Below, piece by piece: positions 1 through 11,505 of a stretch of DNA of 64,000 nt (the stretch's first letter is position 1; each line of letters opens with the position of its first letter). A model generated the notes under the pieces. The model ran no database searches and had not been told where the DNA came from. It worked only from the letters and a program-made list of their open reading frames with translations. The translations under genes and the position numbers were made by a program. The stretch is from Piliocolobus tephrosceles (Eukaryota; Chordata; Mammalia; Primates; Cercopithecidae), in NCBI RefSeq assembly GCF_002776525.5, contig NC_045438.1, positions 151,225,777-151,289,776 of the forward strand. Reading direction: 5' to 3'.

Positions 1-490
1 TTAATCAATTATGCTTACATAATGAAACCTCCATAAAAACCCCTAAATGACAGGTTCCTGCAGCTTCCAGGTTGGTGAACACACTGTTGTGCTGGGAGGG
101 TGGCACACATGGAGAGGGCGTGGACGTTCTCACTACCCCACCCTGGCCCCTCCATGCTTTACCCTATTCATATACAAGTGTTTCATTTGCTGGTCTCTGA
201 GTTATATCCTTTATAATAATCTAGTAATCATAAATGAAACACTTTCCTGAGTTCTATGAGTCATTCTCGTGAATTATTGAATCCAAGGGGAACCTCTGAA
301 TTTGGAGTCAACTGGGCAGCAGTGTGGGGTGCCTGGGGCTCTTGCTTGAGACTGGTGTCTGAAGTGGGGGCAGTCTTGTGACACTGAGCCCTCAATCTGC
401 AGGGTCTGCACTAAATGTGGGTAGTTAGTGTCAGAATTTAATTAAATTATTGTACACTCAGTTGGTGTCAGAGTTGGAGAATTGCTTGTT
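1..490 (+). repeat. Ancient LTR-like interspersed repeat, family unresolved
   Basis: The stretch has the layout of an old dispersed repeat that I recognise in outline but cannot name: an opening 'cctccataaaaacccc', a middle 'gttatatcctttataata', and a closing 'ggagaattgcttgttgg'. The AATAA-rich centre followed by a tail is compatible with the 3' half of a retroviral LTR. Its left end lies outside the window. It adjoins minus-strand ERVL-like sequence but reads in the opposite direction, so it is probably not that element's own LTR. Confidence 0.35.
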
Positions 491-617
491 GGTTTTGGAA
501 AAGACATCACACATTTGGTATCAGAAAAAAACGTGGAGTTATAAATCACTGCATAAGGGTCATTGACTGAAAGTATACACCGTGTTCTGTAGGATGATGA
601 CTCAGTTTTGCCAGGCA

Positions 618-735
618 TCACCTTTGAGAGCACCAGGAGAGAGAGAGAGAGAGAAGGGGGAGAAGCTATATATTTTCAAACAACCAGATCTCGTGAGAGC
701 TTTACCACAATAACAGCAAGGGGGCTGTGCATTCA
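618..735 (-). repeat. MaLR-LTR-like fragment with (GA)n
   Basis: A (GA)n run at about 630-653 is followed by 'accagatctcgtgagagct', which resembles the middle of a THE1/MST LTR read on the minus strand. Only about 100 bases are recognisable, with no ends or target duplication. Confidence 0.35.
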
Positions 736-739
736 ACAG

Positions 740-2945
740 ACGATTCTGTCCTCGGGCCAGTAGCTTTTGTGTAGTGAGGTATACGGTATGACCAGTAGAT
801 TCTATGATCATGTGTTCAATCTCATACTCCCTTCATTATAAACTGGATCCCCTGGCTTATTGTAATGTTATACGAGATCCTGGGCTGGTGCCAGTACTGC
901 TCCCTATGGACAGAAAAGGCAAACTCTTTCCCCAAAAAGATATTTATACTTGTCAAAATCTCTGCTCCTTCCTGAGTAGAAGGAGTCCAATATGGAATAT
1001 AGTCAACTTGCTACCAAGGGACTGGCTGGTCCCATCAAGGAGTGGGGATTGATTGTGAAACCAGCATTGGCCTTTGCTGCCGGCAGGTTAGTCATCATAT
1101 CAGCCTTGGTCAGAGCTGTAAGACCTGTGTGTAGCCTCCACCCCTGCTACCATGGTGACTAATATAGTTTGGCTCTGTGTCTCCACCCAAATCTCATGTC
1201 AAATTGTAATTCCCAGTGTTGGAGGTTGTTGAATTCCCTGGTGGGAGGTGACTGAATCATGGGTTTGGACTTCCCCCTTGCTGTTCTTGTCGTAGAGTTC
1301 TCATGATATGTGGTTATTTGAAAGTGTGTAGCACCTCTCCCTTCTCTCTCTCTTTCTCTCCTGCCAGCCATGTAAAAATATTCTTGTTTCTCCTTCACTT
1401 TCTGCCATAATTGTAAGTTTCCTGAGGCCTCCCAAGTCATGTCTCCTGTACAGTCTGTGGAACTGTGAGTCAATTAAACCTCTTTTCTTTGTAAACTACC
1501 CAGTCTCAGGTCGTTGTTTATAGCAATTGTGAGAACATACTACAGTGACCATGTTTATGTACCCTTTGTGCCAACCTTGGTGTGGCTGATGACAGAAGCT
1601 GGCAATATCAACTATTCAAGCTATTTTGGGGCAGTTATATTCTGATTGGCATTAACATGTGCTACAAAGATCTTCACACTTTGTGTCCGGTGTTGTATAT
1701 CTATCCTTATGCGTCTTCTCTTGACTTGCTGGTTCCTGATCTTCCAGTCTTTCTTCTTCCCAGTCTCTGACCAGATGACCAAATGATGCCAGCCATCTAT
1801 CTACATATATTCTTACCTTGTACCACTTATTTTTCTGCACAAAGGCGGATAGCCTGGTGCACTGCCTGAGCTGTACGCAATGGGAGGATTTTGCTTCACT
1901 GCTGTCTTTCAAGGCTGCCTCCGAATGTGGTTGTAGTAGAGATACCATCCGTTTTTGCTTCCCCATGTGATAGGCTGGCCTACTATGAACCAGGCTGGGG
2001 CTTCTTCCTTTTCTGGCAGCTGGTTCTAAAGGATTAAGCCACTGGACACCGTGTGCTGAGGGAGAAGTGCCAGTTCCATAGTGGTGGGTGACATAGAGTC
2101 TGCAGTAGCTACGTGGACAGCTTGCTTGTGCCCTCTGTTTCTGCTTGTGCATTTCTGGATGGAACATTTCCACTTTGTGATGAATTGCTGGGCTTGTTCA
2201 CCTTTAGAACTTAGTAGCTCTGACAGAGTCCAGCTCATGATGTGGAATTACGGTTGCCTGGTCATTTAGTGTCCAATGGCCAGGCACTCTGTCTCTACCA
2301 AACCCAACAGCGTGCCAAGAGCCTTTTTCTGAAAGGTGTGTTAATATCTTCCCCAACTGGCATCACTGTGCTCTGGAACCCTAGGGTTACAGTATGTTGT
2401 AATCCTCTTAGTCCTCTTAGGAGGACTTCCCATCAACCCCACATAATACCTTTTCCCACCACTGATATCTCTAATGTAATAACACAGGGGCTGTCAGGGT
2501 GTATGGCAAGTGACAGGACTGTTTGCATCACAGCCTGGACTTGTGTCCTTTCCTGCTTTCAACCCCACTGAAAGTTTGCTGCTTTCATCTTACCTGTTAA
2601 ATGGGTGGGAGAAATATTCCTAGGCATAGAATATCTGCCTCTATGACCCAAAGAGGGCCATCAGGCATTATGGTTTGTTCTTAGTGGTAGGAGGTGGGAG
2701 ATGCAATAATTTATCCTTACTTTGGAGGGGATATTTAAATATTTTACTGTTGTGGCTGGTCCCTGAATATTCATAGGTTTTATGTACTACCTTCTGAAGC
2801 CCATGTGTAATACCAAGGCCTCCACTTCTTCCTCAGCTGGTCCAATTAACATGATGTCATCAATATACTGGATAAATGTGATGTTCTCTTTGGTCATTAC
2901 TTTGTCAAAAACAATCTTGGGGGGCCTCATTTTCATTTAATTTCC
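740..2945 (-). mobile_element. ERVL-type endogenous retrovirus pol fossil, broken
   Basis: The minus strand reads as a decayed pol region of an ERVL-like retroelement. Near its right end, 2856-2867 encode Tyr-Ile-Asp-Asp, the reverse transcriptase catalytic motif, in a plausible RT context. Further left, an open minus frame (1652-2173, about 173 codons) resembles the RNase H/connection region, but the residue pattern around the expected Asp-Ser-Trp has drifted. Sequence left of the LTR at 1160-1544 (about 740-1154) looks like the downstream pol part, so the LTR interrupts one older element. No gag, env or flanking LTRs are evident and the frame is broken in several places, so this is a non-functional relic. 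The family call is from the RT motif context; the integrase assignment is weaker. Confidence 0.6.
1160..1544 (+). mobile_element. Solitary MaLR LTR (THE1/MST type), 5-bp TSD
   Basis: The sequence follows the MaLR LTR consensus: 'agtttggctctgtg' near the start, 'cccaaatctcatgtc', 'gaatcatgggtttgg', a poly(A) signal context 'caattaaacctcttttc', and a terminal CA. The 5-bp duplication GTGAC lies at 1155-1159 and 1545-1549, the size expected for ERVL-MaLR integration, so both borders are exact. It sits inside the ERVL-like pol fossil and is therefore younger than it. Confidence 0.9.
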
Positions 2946-3241
2946 CTTCTGGGAATTTAATTGTATGTATGTTACATTATCTTAAATATTATCCCACAAA
3001 TCCCAGAGGCTGTGTTCCTTTTTTCTTTGGAATTTTTTTCTGTTTTTCAAGTTAACTCTTTTTATTTATCTATCTTAAAGTTCACTAATTATTTATTCTG
3101 CCATCTCCAATCTGCTATTAAACCAAATGAGCAATTTTAAAATTTCAATTATTATATTTTTTACAATAGAATTTTCCTGCTTTAAAAGTTTTAATTTCTC
3201 TGCCTAGATTTTCTGTCTGTTTACTCATTAAGACCATATTT
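2940..3241 (-). mobile_element. Old L1 fragment (5' region/ORF1 side), minus strand
   Basis: T-rich sequence whose complement resembles the 5' part of old L1M elements, for example the complement of 'cttaaagttcactaatta' and 'ccatctccaatctgc'. It is highly diverged, with no end structures. Confidence 0.45.
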
Positions 3242-3400
3242 GGCCAGGCACAGTGGCTCATGCCTGTAATCCTAGCACTTAGGGAGGCTGAAGCGGGTGG
3301 ATTGCCTGAGCTCAGGAGTTTGAGACCCAGCCTGGGCAACAAGGTGAAATCCCGTCTCTACTAGAAAATACAAAAAAATTAGCCGGGCGTGGCGGCGTGT
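3242..3400 (+). mobile_element. Alu, left arm only
   Basis: Starts with 'ggccaggcacagtggctca' and runs through the left monomer, the A-rich linker and 'ttagccgggcgtggcggcg', then stops abruptly without the rest of the right arm. The 3' end has been lost. Confidence 0.9.
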
Positions 3401-3404
3401 TATC

Positions 3405-3895
3405 ACCACCGTCAAGATGATTAATATTTCCAGTACCCCAAAAGTTACCTCGTGCTTCTTAGTAATCCCTAGTTTCTGTCCCTCCCTGTCCCCGGCGACC
3501 AGTGATCTGCTTGCTGGCACTATCAGTTTGATTTCTAGAATTTTACGTAAAAGGAATAATAGGGTGTGTCCTCTTTTATTATCTGATTCCTTTCAGCACA
3601 ATAATTTTGAAATTTACTTATGTTGTGTATATTAGTAGTTTATAACTTTTAATTTCTAAGTAGTATTCCCTTGCATGCATGTAGCACAATTTATTTATCC
3701 ACTCACCTGTCAATGGACCTTTGGGTTGTTTCTAGTTTGGCCTATTCAAAATAAATCTGCTGGAAACATTTATGTACAGGTCTTAGCATGGACATATGTG
3801 TTCATTACTCTTTGATAAACATCTAGGACTAGAATGGCTGTGTCATAAGGTAGGTGTACTTTAACTTTTTAGGAGACTGCCAAACTTATGCATCT
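3405..3895 (-). mobile_element. Old L1M ORF2 3' part, minus strand
   Basis: The complement of 'ctttgggttgtttctagtt' and of the 'gatcatatggtag'-like stretch near 3850 matches the C-terminal part of L1 ORF2 and its 3' flank. No open frame survives. Confidence 0.65.
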
Positions 3896-4395
3896 TACAC
3901 ATTTTGATATGTTATATTTTCATTGTCGTTCATCATTAAATGTTTTCTATTTTTCATGTGATTTTTTTTTAACCCATGGTTTATTGAGAAGTATGTTGCT
4001 TGATTTTCAAACATTTGTGAATTTTCTAGTTTTCTTTCTATTTTGGGTTTTATTTGATTCTACACAGTGGTGAGAGACATACGTTGTATGATTTAAATCC
4101 CTTGACCATCTGAAATTTGTTTAAACTTATCTATTTCCCAGAGTATGTTCTATTTTAATAAACATTTTATGAGCACTTGAAAATGGTACGTATCTTACAA
4201 TTACTATAGCATGTTCTACATATGTTAATTAGGTCAAATTGTTAATTATTGTCCAAAACATCTATAGCTTTATTGTTGTGTGTGTGTGTGTGCTTATTCT
4301 GTCAGTTACTAAGAAAGGTTTGTTAAAATCGCCAATTATTACTATGGATTTGTCTGTGTCTCCTTCTATTCCTGTCAGTTTTTCTTTTATATATA
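3896..4395 (-). mobile_element. Old L1M ORF2 endonuclease region, minus strand
   Basis: On the minus strand about 4320-4350 encode a run ending Gly-Asp-Phe-Asn, the conserved GDFN stretch of the L1 apurinic endonuclease. Surrounding sequence follows ORF2 but has frameshifts and a (TG)n at 4277-4293. In element order this piece lies 5' of 3405-3895 with the reverse transcriptase part missing, so either the RT was deleted or two L1 copies lie side by side. Confidence 0.7.
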
Positions 4396-4672
4396 TTTTT
4401 TCAGACAAGATCTCGCTTTGCCACCCATTGGAGTACAGTGGGGTGAACACTGCTTACTTCAGCCTCAACCTCAGCCCTCCCATATCAGCCCTCCAAGCAG
4501 CTGGGACTACAGGAGTGTGCCACCACACCTGGCTAACTTTTTTATTTTTTTGTAGAGATAAGAGTTTTGCCACATTGCCCAGGCTGGTCTTGAACTCCTG
4601 AGCTCAGTCAATTTGCAAGCTTCAGCCTCCCAAAGTGCTGGGATTACAGATGTGAGACACTGTGACCAGCCT
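4396..4672 (-). mobile_element. AluJ-like, minus strand
   Basis: Complement of a diverged full-length Alu. Markers are 'cagacaagatctcgctttg' at the tail side and 'gggattacagatgtgagac' near its head. The 'cctgagctcagtcaattt' pattern is of the older J type. It interrupts the L1 ORF2 fossil. Confidence 0.9.
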
Positions 4673-5205
4673 GAAGCTATATTATTAAGTACATATATAT
4701 TCATGATTTTTTTCTGTTGAACTGATCTTTTCATTATTTTGAAATGTCTCTATTGCTCATAATAATGATTACCTTAAAATCGACTTTGTATGACATTAAT
4801 AGAGCCACATCAGCTTTAAGTTAGTTTGTATGAAACATCTTTTTCCATTTCTTTATTCTGATTCTGTCTTTATACTTACTATATATTTCTTGCAAATAGC
4901 TTTTCATCTCTTTTACTCTTATATCCAGTCTGACATTTTAGTGTTTTAATTTAGTGTTTAGTGTTTAATCTTTAGTGTTCAGTGCTTTAATTTAGTGTTT
5001 TAGTGGAGTATTTAGTTTAGTTAGTGGAGTATTTGGTCTATTTAAATGTATTATTGATATAGTTGGATTTAAATCTACCAACTATTTGTTGTATCTGATT
5101 TCTATTCTTTTATTTCTTCTTTTCTTATTCCATTATATTTCTTCTATTAACTTTTTTTGATTATAACATTTTTCTTCTGATGGTTACTATAGAAATTATA
5201 AAATG
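4673..5205 (-). mobile_element. Old L1M ORF2 5' part, minus strand
   Basis: Continues the minus-strand L1 after the Alu, for example the complement of 'ctttgtatgacattaatag' and 'tatccagtctgacattt' from the N-terminal ORF2 region. The AT-rich segment 4930-5045 has several short 'tttagtgtt' reiterations from slippage. Confidence 0.6.
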
Positions 5206-5206
5206 T

Positions 5207-5506
5207 GGCTGGGCGTGGAAGCTCAAGCCTGTAATCCCAGCACTTTGGGAGGGTAAGGCAGGTGAATCACCTGAGGTGAGGAGTTCCAGACCAGCCTGAC
5301 CAACATGGTGAAACCCCATCTCTACTAAAAATACAAAAATTAGCCAGGCGTGGTGGCAGGCACCTGTAATCTCAGCTACTTGGGAAGCTGAGGCAGGAGA
5401 ATCGCTTGAACCCAGGAGGCGGAGATTGCAGTGAGCTGAGATCATGCCACTGCACTCCAGTCTGTGTGACAGAGTGAGACTCTGTCTCAAAAAAAAAAAA
5501 AAAAAA
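5207..5506 (+). mobile_element. AluS, full length
   Basis: Full dimer from 'ggctgggcgtgg' to a (A)19 tail. A duplicated target 'aaattataaaatg' flanks both sides (about 5193-5205 and 5505-5517). Confidence 0.97.
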
Positions 5507-6031
5507 ATTATAAAATGCATTTATAATGTATTGCAGTCTACCTTAAATTGGTACTATATCACATCTTGCAAACTATAGAAATCCTTAACTACATTTATCC
5601 CCTACATGTTTTGCTGTTTTAAAAAATATATTTTACTTAGGTATATACTTCAAACTACATAAAACTTTATTATTATCATTTTAAATGGTTATGAGGCTTT
5701 TATGTTTATACTCTCTGGTGTTTTCCTTTTTTTTTTTTTTTTTTGCAGTTCTGTGCTCTCATTTGTAACAATTATTTTTATTTTATTTTGAAGATTTTAA
5801 TTATTTTTTGTAGGACTAGTTTACCCATGATATATTTGCTTAAACTTTGTTTTCTTAGAAGTCTTATATCATTTTCATTTACTAGGGATATTTTCTTTGA
5901 TACAACCTGGAATTCAAGGTAAGTAGTTAATTTTTCCTTTGGCACTTTAATGATGTCTTCTGACTTCAATGGTTTATATCAATAAATCATCTGTCCTTAT
6001 TTATTTTTCCTTGAGAGTAATAGGTGTGTGC

Positions 6032-6066
<35 letters not shown>

Positions 6067-6576
6067 AAACTGCTTTTGAGGTTTTTCTTTTTGTTTATTT
6101 ATATTTAGTTTTCAGCAATTCAACCATGAAGTGCCTACTTGGGGTTTTGTGTTTCTCCTGTTGGATTTTTTTGAACTTCTGGAATTTATGACTTTTATTA
6201 TATTTGTAAAACGATGTATTTTTCCTTAAAAATTTTTATATTTTATTCTCTTTCTTTATAGAGAGGAAATACTGCATTTCTTCTCAAATGGCATGTATGT
6301 TAGATGTTTTAATTATGTCCCCAATCTCTTTTATTCTTTGTGCTTTTTTTACTTTTTTCACTCTATCATTCGGTTCACCTGTCTTTAAGTTCCCCAAGGT
6401 TGTTTTCTGTTGTGTTCTGTTACACACATCAAGTGACTTCTAATTTTAGATATTATATTTTGCAGTTCTAGAATGTTCATGTAACACTTCTATGAATTAT
6501 AATTCTCCACTAAAATATTTCATATTTTATCTATTTTATCCGTTTTCCTTAATTGTTAAAAATGTAATGTTTGTAG
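5507..6576 (-). mobile_element. Old L1M 5' region, minus strand
   Basis: Complement resembles the ORF1/5' part of old L1 elements, for example around 'gttttcagcaattcaacc' and 'gtctttaagttcccc'. It includes a poly(T) near 5729-5745 and a (TA)n at 6035-6062. With 3405-5205 it gives the expected 5'-to-3' order on the minus strand. Confidence 0.55.
6035..6062. repeat. (TA)n microsatellite
   Basis: About 14 TA units after a short GT-rich lead, inside the old L1. Confidence 0.95.
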
Positions 6577-6890
6577 GGCTGGGCACGGTGGCTCATGCTT
6601 GTAATCTGAGCACTTTGGGAGGTTGAGGTGGGTGGATCACGAGGCCAGGAAATCAAGACCATCCTGGCCAACATGATGAAACCCCGTGTCTACTAAAAAT
6701 ACAAAAGATTACCCGGGCATGGTGATGTACACCTGTAATGCCAGCTACTTGGGAGGGTAAGGCAGGAGAATCACTTGAATTAGGAGGCGGAGGTTGTAGT
6801 GAGCCGAGATTGCGCCACTGCCCTCCAGCCTGGGTGACAGAGCGAGACCCTGTCTCAAAAAAATGAATCAATAAAAATAAATAAATAAAT
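6577..6890 (+). mobile_element. AluS-like, full length
   Basis: From 'ggctgggcacggtggctca' to 'gagaccctgtctc' with a mixed tail ending in (AAAT)n. Confidence 0.95.
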
Positions 6891-7490
6891 ATTAGTCTGT
6901 TTTTAATCAAACAAACATGTCTTGAGGCCTGCAAGTAGCAATTAGTGTACTTATTATGTTGGATTTTCAGTAAATTTTTGCCAAAAATGCAGGTGATATC
7001 TCTCTGTTTGTAAGTTACATATTTATGCAGAAAAAACATACCAGAATAAATAAATATCTTCTTCACACTAAACTTTTGCTAAGGCCAAAAGATGAAGAAA
7101 CTGTCAGTTTTAATGAGAATCTGAAATACACAGGCAGTTAAAAAAATCATAGACTCCTTGAAGTCAGCTTCCACATCTACTCCTTACCTATCAGTTTCTG
7201 GGAAAGTTTGTATAAAGTCGATTGTAATATCTCACAGTTTTAGCTGACAGCATATTTGTATTAATCACAATGCTCAGGAACAGTTTAAATGAGCTAAAGT
7301 CAACATTAGGGGCCAAATTATAATGCAACTGTATCTCTCAGGAGATCTGCAGGCTCAATGTACAAATCTTCACTGCCTCTGAATTCTTTTTCCCTTCATA
7401 AAAGATGTGTAGATTTGTTCTCTGCAAATGTAGTTCTTGGGCTGCAAGCATGGAAATTTTAGGCTTATTGATAAGCCTGGCAAGTGAATT
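6891..7490. other. No gene; AT-rich non-repeat sequence
   Basis: I see no recognisable element or coding signal here. Open frames are short and lack homology signs. Confidence 0.6.
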
Positions 7491-7785
7491 TTTTTTTTTT
7501 TTTTTGAGACGGAGTCTCGCTTTGTCGCCCAGGCTGGAGTGCAGTGGCCGGATCTCAGCTCACTGCAAGCTCCGCCTCCCGGGTTTACGCCATTCTCCTT
7601 CCTCAGCCTGCCGAGTAGCTGGGACTACAGGCGCCCGCCACCGCGCCCGGCTAATTTTTGTATTTTTAGTAGAGACGGGGTTCACCGTGTTAGCCCGGAT
7701 GATCTCGATCTGTTGACCTTGTGATCCGCCCGCCTCGGCCTCCCAAAGTGCTGGGATTACAGGCGTGAGCCACAGCGCCCTGCCT
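7491..7785 (-). mobile_element. AluY of Old World monkey type
   Basis: Young Alu on the minus strand with few CpG losses. It reads 'gtggccggatctcagctc', the complement of the monkey-lineage AluYR marker. A target duplication 'gcaagtga' occurs on both sides (7480-7490 and 7791-7799). Confidence 0.95.
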
Positions 7786-9255
7786 ACCTTGCAAGTGATT
7801 TTATGCACTTGCAACTATTGCCTTGGTGTACATACGTGAATTTTTTAAGGACAGATGGGAAAGAGGAACCAAAAGTGTTTTGTAAGGTCATGCACATCCT
7901 CTCGCTCTGTCCACACCAAGACTGGATTGAGATGGGGCCTGAAAATGGGAGTATATCAGTTTCTAGATGGGTAGCTTTGTCAGAATACCCCACAGTGCTT
8001 TACCTTGGCATGGCTTCATGCTCTTTCCACATGAAACTTTCTAGGCCTTGAAAATGTTCCAGATGTTTTTTCTCTGACATTTGAATTTTTCTCTTTCCTC
8101 ACCCAGCAATATTCCTGCATAACTACAGGTATATATGCTTGTTGTGAGAGGCATGCCAGAAATCTGGAATGGAACCTAGAAGGGAGAAACAGAAGAGACA
8201 GCGTAGCGACCAGTTGATGAAGTGCAGGAGTGTCAATTAAGGAAAGCAGGCAGTCTATCTATATACTTCAAGTACTCCATTTAGAAAGCAATTCAGCAGG
8301 CTCTGCCAAAGAGACAAGTGCCAATAAATTAACTAAAAAGCATACCAAAGAGTCAAAACACAATCAGGTTTTCTGTCATATTCTTGCAGTGATTCCGAGG
8401 GGGTCTTGTGCAAAGCAAGGAATCTTTCTGTGCTATGTTTCAAATCGGCTAAACAGTGAAAGCAATGTTATACACATGTATGTATGTATACTTAGGATTA
8501 AGATCTAATATCCATTTCCTTCTGTTTACAAAGTAAAGTAATTCATCTGATTATTCTCACAAAACATAGTGAAATAATCCAAACATGTTATGGGAATTAT
8601 TTTGGTTTATCTGTTCTGTTTCTATTTATACTACACTGCATGAAAATACTTGGCCCCCTTTGTATATGGAACCGTGTCGTTTTCAGCTTGCACTGAGAAC
8701 TCATCTCAGTATAGGATATGTTAATTAAAGCAGTGTTTCTTCTAACTTAAAAGGACAATTCAAGTGATGAATCAGTGGTATAAAAGTTATTTAAGCTAAG
8801 TAACTAACTGCACAGTTGGATATTTTTCTAATCTTTGGGAGATGTTTACTGAGATATTTTCCCTCACAGCTTGAAAAACGATTTTTTATTCTAATTTTAA
8901 TTCTAATTTCATCCTTTCTTTTCCTTTGTCTTGCACACTTAATGGGTGAGAAACTATCATTTTTATTTTTTATTTTTTACCAAATAAAGACCAACAAGTA
9001 ATTTCACATAGAAAAAGCAAATAAATATTTTCTTAGGCTGCCTTATCTTTGCAAGAAATATAATAATTCTATATAGCAAAATAAATTAGCCTAGGCCCAA
9101 ATATATACATTTATGAGAATTAAATATTTACACTTCTGAGAATCTGTTTTTAACCTGTTGATTATAAATATACACTGATTTAAGTATATATACACATATA
9201 TGAACATATATATGTTAATATTATACATATACATATGTGTATATATATACACACA
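7786..9255. other. No gene; AT-rich non-repeat sequence
   Basis: About 1.5 kb with no clear interspersed repeat, splice-supported exon or long frame. 9181-9258 is a run of TATACACATA-type simple sequence with hairpin potential ('acatatacatatgtgtatat'). Confidence 0.55.
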
Positions 9256-9460
9256 TATTGTAAGGGGAGAAACACTTCAGAAATGGCAGAGTAAGGATCT
9301 TTGAAAATGTATTCTTCCATAAAAGCAAGGAGAACATTGGCAAAAATTGTCAAAATAAACTTTTTCAGAACTCTGGAAATTAATTAAAGTCTTACAATAA
9401 TTTCAGAAGTGTTTATTGAAGAAAAATAGGTGAATCTTGGTAAGAAGAGAGTATATATTT
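9256..9460 (+). mobile_element. L1M 5' segment, copy A
   Basis: Contains 'gaacattggcaaaaattgtc', 'actctggaaattaatt' and 'gtgaatcttggtaag', recognisable from the 5' UTR of old L1M elements. A close second copy lies at 10985-11176. Confidence 0.6.
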
Positions 9461-10145
9461 TATATCTACGACCTATGTATTTTTTTAACCTATCAACACT
9501 GAGATGTCATCATGTCAGCTAAATTCCCAAGGTAAGTTTGGGAAGAATAAAATACTTCTGACTAGTAAAATATCACAGGTTTGAAGAACTTTTGAAATGT
9601 TAGAAACTTGAATCTACCTCTTTATTTTCCTGGAACCATCCTGCATGTGTAAAAATACTCCTTTCTAAATGCCAAAGTACATTGGTTAAGGTTTGCATTA
9701 TCTTCTAATCATATTCATCCATGGACAAGATGGGTTTAAAAAGAGAGATTGCTTGACCTTACTTGATGTCTTACTGTTTTAAGGCAGAGAACTTTTCTGA
9801 AGTGATTAGTGTCTATGATGTACCCTGAATTCTCTGCTACACTTTTACTAATATTAGGTGGCTATCCTTGTGCTCTTTTATATTTTAGCTCAGCGAAAGC
9901 TCAGCTCAGGAAGAACGGGGTAGAACATGAAGATTTCAGAAAAACTATGTGAGAAATACATGTTAAACTATAAATAGCTGCTAAAATGTAGGAAGAAAGG
10001 ACTGATTTTTCTTCTCACATGGAAATCAATGAGCTGTTTAGTATTATCCATTTGCACATGTCAAAACCAAAGGGTGGGTCTCAACAGAAAAGGATTCTAT
10101 TTGGAGAAGTTGTCTGTGATAATGTAAAATGTGTATTAAAAGGAG
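9461..10145. other. No gene; non-repeat AT-rich sequence
   Basis: I see no recognisable element; it may be remaining L1 5' sequence too decayed to assign. Confidence 0.5.
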
Positions 10146-10606
10146 TGTGAGTCTGGAGGATCACTCGAGGTCAGGAGTTTGAGACCACCCTTGCCAGCAT
10201 GGTGAAACCCTATCTCTACTAAAAATACAAAAAGTAACTGGGTGTGGTGGCTCATACCTGTAGTCCCAGCTACTCGGGAGGCTGAGGCCCAAGAATTTGT
10301 TGAAGACCAGCCTGGCCAACATAATGAAAACCCGTCTCCACTAAAACTACAAAATTAGCAGGGTGTGGTAGCGGGCACCTGTACTCAGGAGGCTGAAGCA
10401 GGAGAATCGCTTGAACCTGGGAGGCGGAGGTTGCAGTGAGCCAAAATCGCGCCACTGCACTGCAGCCCAGGGGACATTGCGAGACTCTATCTCGGCGGGG
10501 GAGTGGGGGGTGGCAGGGGGATGGACATTGCGAGACTTCGTCTCCAGTCTAGGTGAGGGAGTGAGACTCTGTCTCAATAATAATAATAATAATCATCATC
10601 ATCAAA
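10146..10606 (+). mobile_element. Rearranged Alu with internal duplications
   Basis: The first Alu arm from 'ggatcactcgaggtcagg' to 'gggaggctgaggccc' runs straight into a second arm start 'gaagaccagcctggccaac'. Near the tail, 'ggacattgcgagact' occurs twice (about 10472 and 10523), separated by a G-rich 'gggggagtggggggtggc'. It ends with (AAT)n(CAT)n. This is a scrambled Alu or two recombined Alus. Confidence 0.85.
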
Positions 10607-10632
10607 GGAGTGGATAATAGTTTCAAAACATG

Positions 10633-10931
10633 GGCTGGGCGCGGTGGCTCACGCCTGTAATCCCAGCACTTTAGGAGGCCGAGGCGGGCAGATCATGAGG
10701 TCAGGAGATCGAGACCGTCCTGGCTAACACGGTGAAACCCCGTCTCTACTAAAAATACAAAAAAATTAGCCGGGCGTTGTTCCAGGAGCCTGTAGTCCCA
10801 GGTACTCGGGAGGCTGAGGCAGGAGAATGGCCTGAACCCGGGAGGCGGAGCGTGCAGCGATCCGAGATCGCGCCACTGCACTCCAGCCTGGGTGATAGAG
10901 CGAGACTCCATCTCAAAAAAAAACAAAAAAA
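10633..10931 (+). mobile_element. AluY, full length, 17-bp TSD
   Basis: Young Alu with 'gagaccgtcctggctaac' and 'gcggagcgtgcagcg'. The duplication 'aatagtttcaaaacatg' lies at 10616-10632 and, with one change, at 10932-10948. Confidence 0.97.
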
Positions 10932-10984
10932 AATAGTTTCATAACATGGTCTGTCTTTGTCAAGAAGAATCAAAGAGTCTAAAT

Positions 10985-11176
10985 TGCCCAGTTTGAAAAC
11001 ATACTGTAAGGGGAGAAGCACTTCAGGAATGGCAGAGTAAGGACCTTTGAAAAATCTGTTCTTCCATAAAAGCAAGAAGAACATTGGCAAAAATTGTCAA
11101 AATAAACTTCTTTAGAACTCTGGAAATTAATCAAAGGCTTGCCACAATTTGAGGAGTGTTTATTGAATAAAAACAC
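10985..11176 (+). mobile_element. L1M 5' segment, copy B
   Basis: Repeats the copy A sequence closely: 'ctgtaaggggagaagcac', 'ccataaaagcaagaagaac', 'aattgtcaaaataaactt'. After the Alu at 11177-11505 the L1 resumes at about 11506 with 'aagtgaatcttgataac' and may continue to about 11855. Confidence 0.65.
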
Positions 11177-11505
11177 TGCCAGGCGCAGTGGCTCACACCT
11201 GTAATCCTAGCACCTTTGGAGGCCAAGGTGGGTAGATTGCTTGAGCCCAGGAGTTTGAGACTAGTCTGGGCAACATGGCAAAACCCCATCTCTATAAAAA
11301 ATACAAAAATTTGCTGAATGTGGTGATGCATGCCTGTAGTTCCAGCTACTCAAGAGGCTGAGGTGGGAGAATTGCTTGAGCCCAGGAGGTCAAGGCTGCA
11401 GTGAGCTGTGATCGCACCACTGCACTCCAGCCTAGGTGACAGAGTGAGACCCTGTCTCAAAAATAAGTACATAAATAAAAATATAAACAAAAAAATTAAA
11501 AAAGA
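11177..11505 (+). mobile_element. AluJ-like, full length
   Basis: Older Alu with 'gattgcttgagcccagg' and 'gaggtcaaggctgcag', and a long degenerate A-rich tail. It splits L1M copy B. Confidence 0.93.

Noticed and set aside
1652..2173. 173-codon minus-strand frame
   Set aside because: It lies in the ERVL-type pol relic; open by chance, with the key residues of the region changed.
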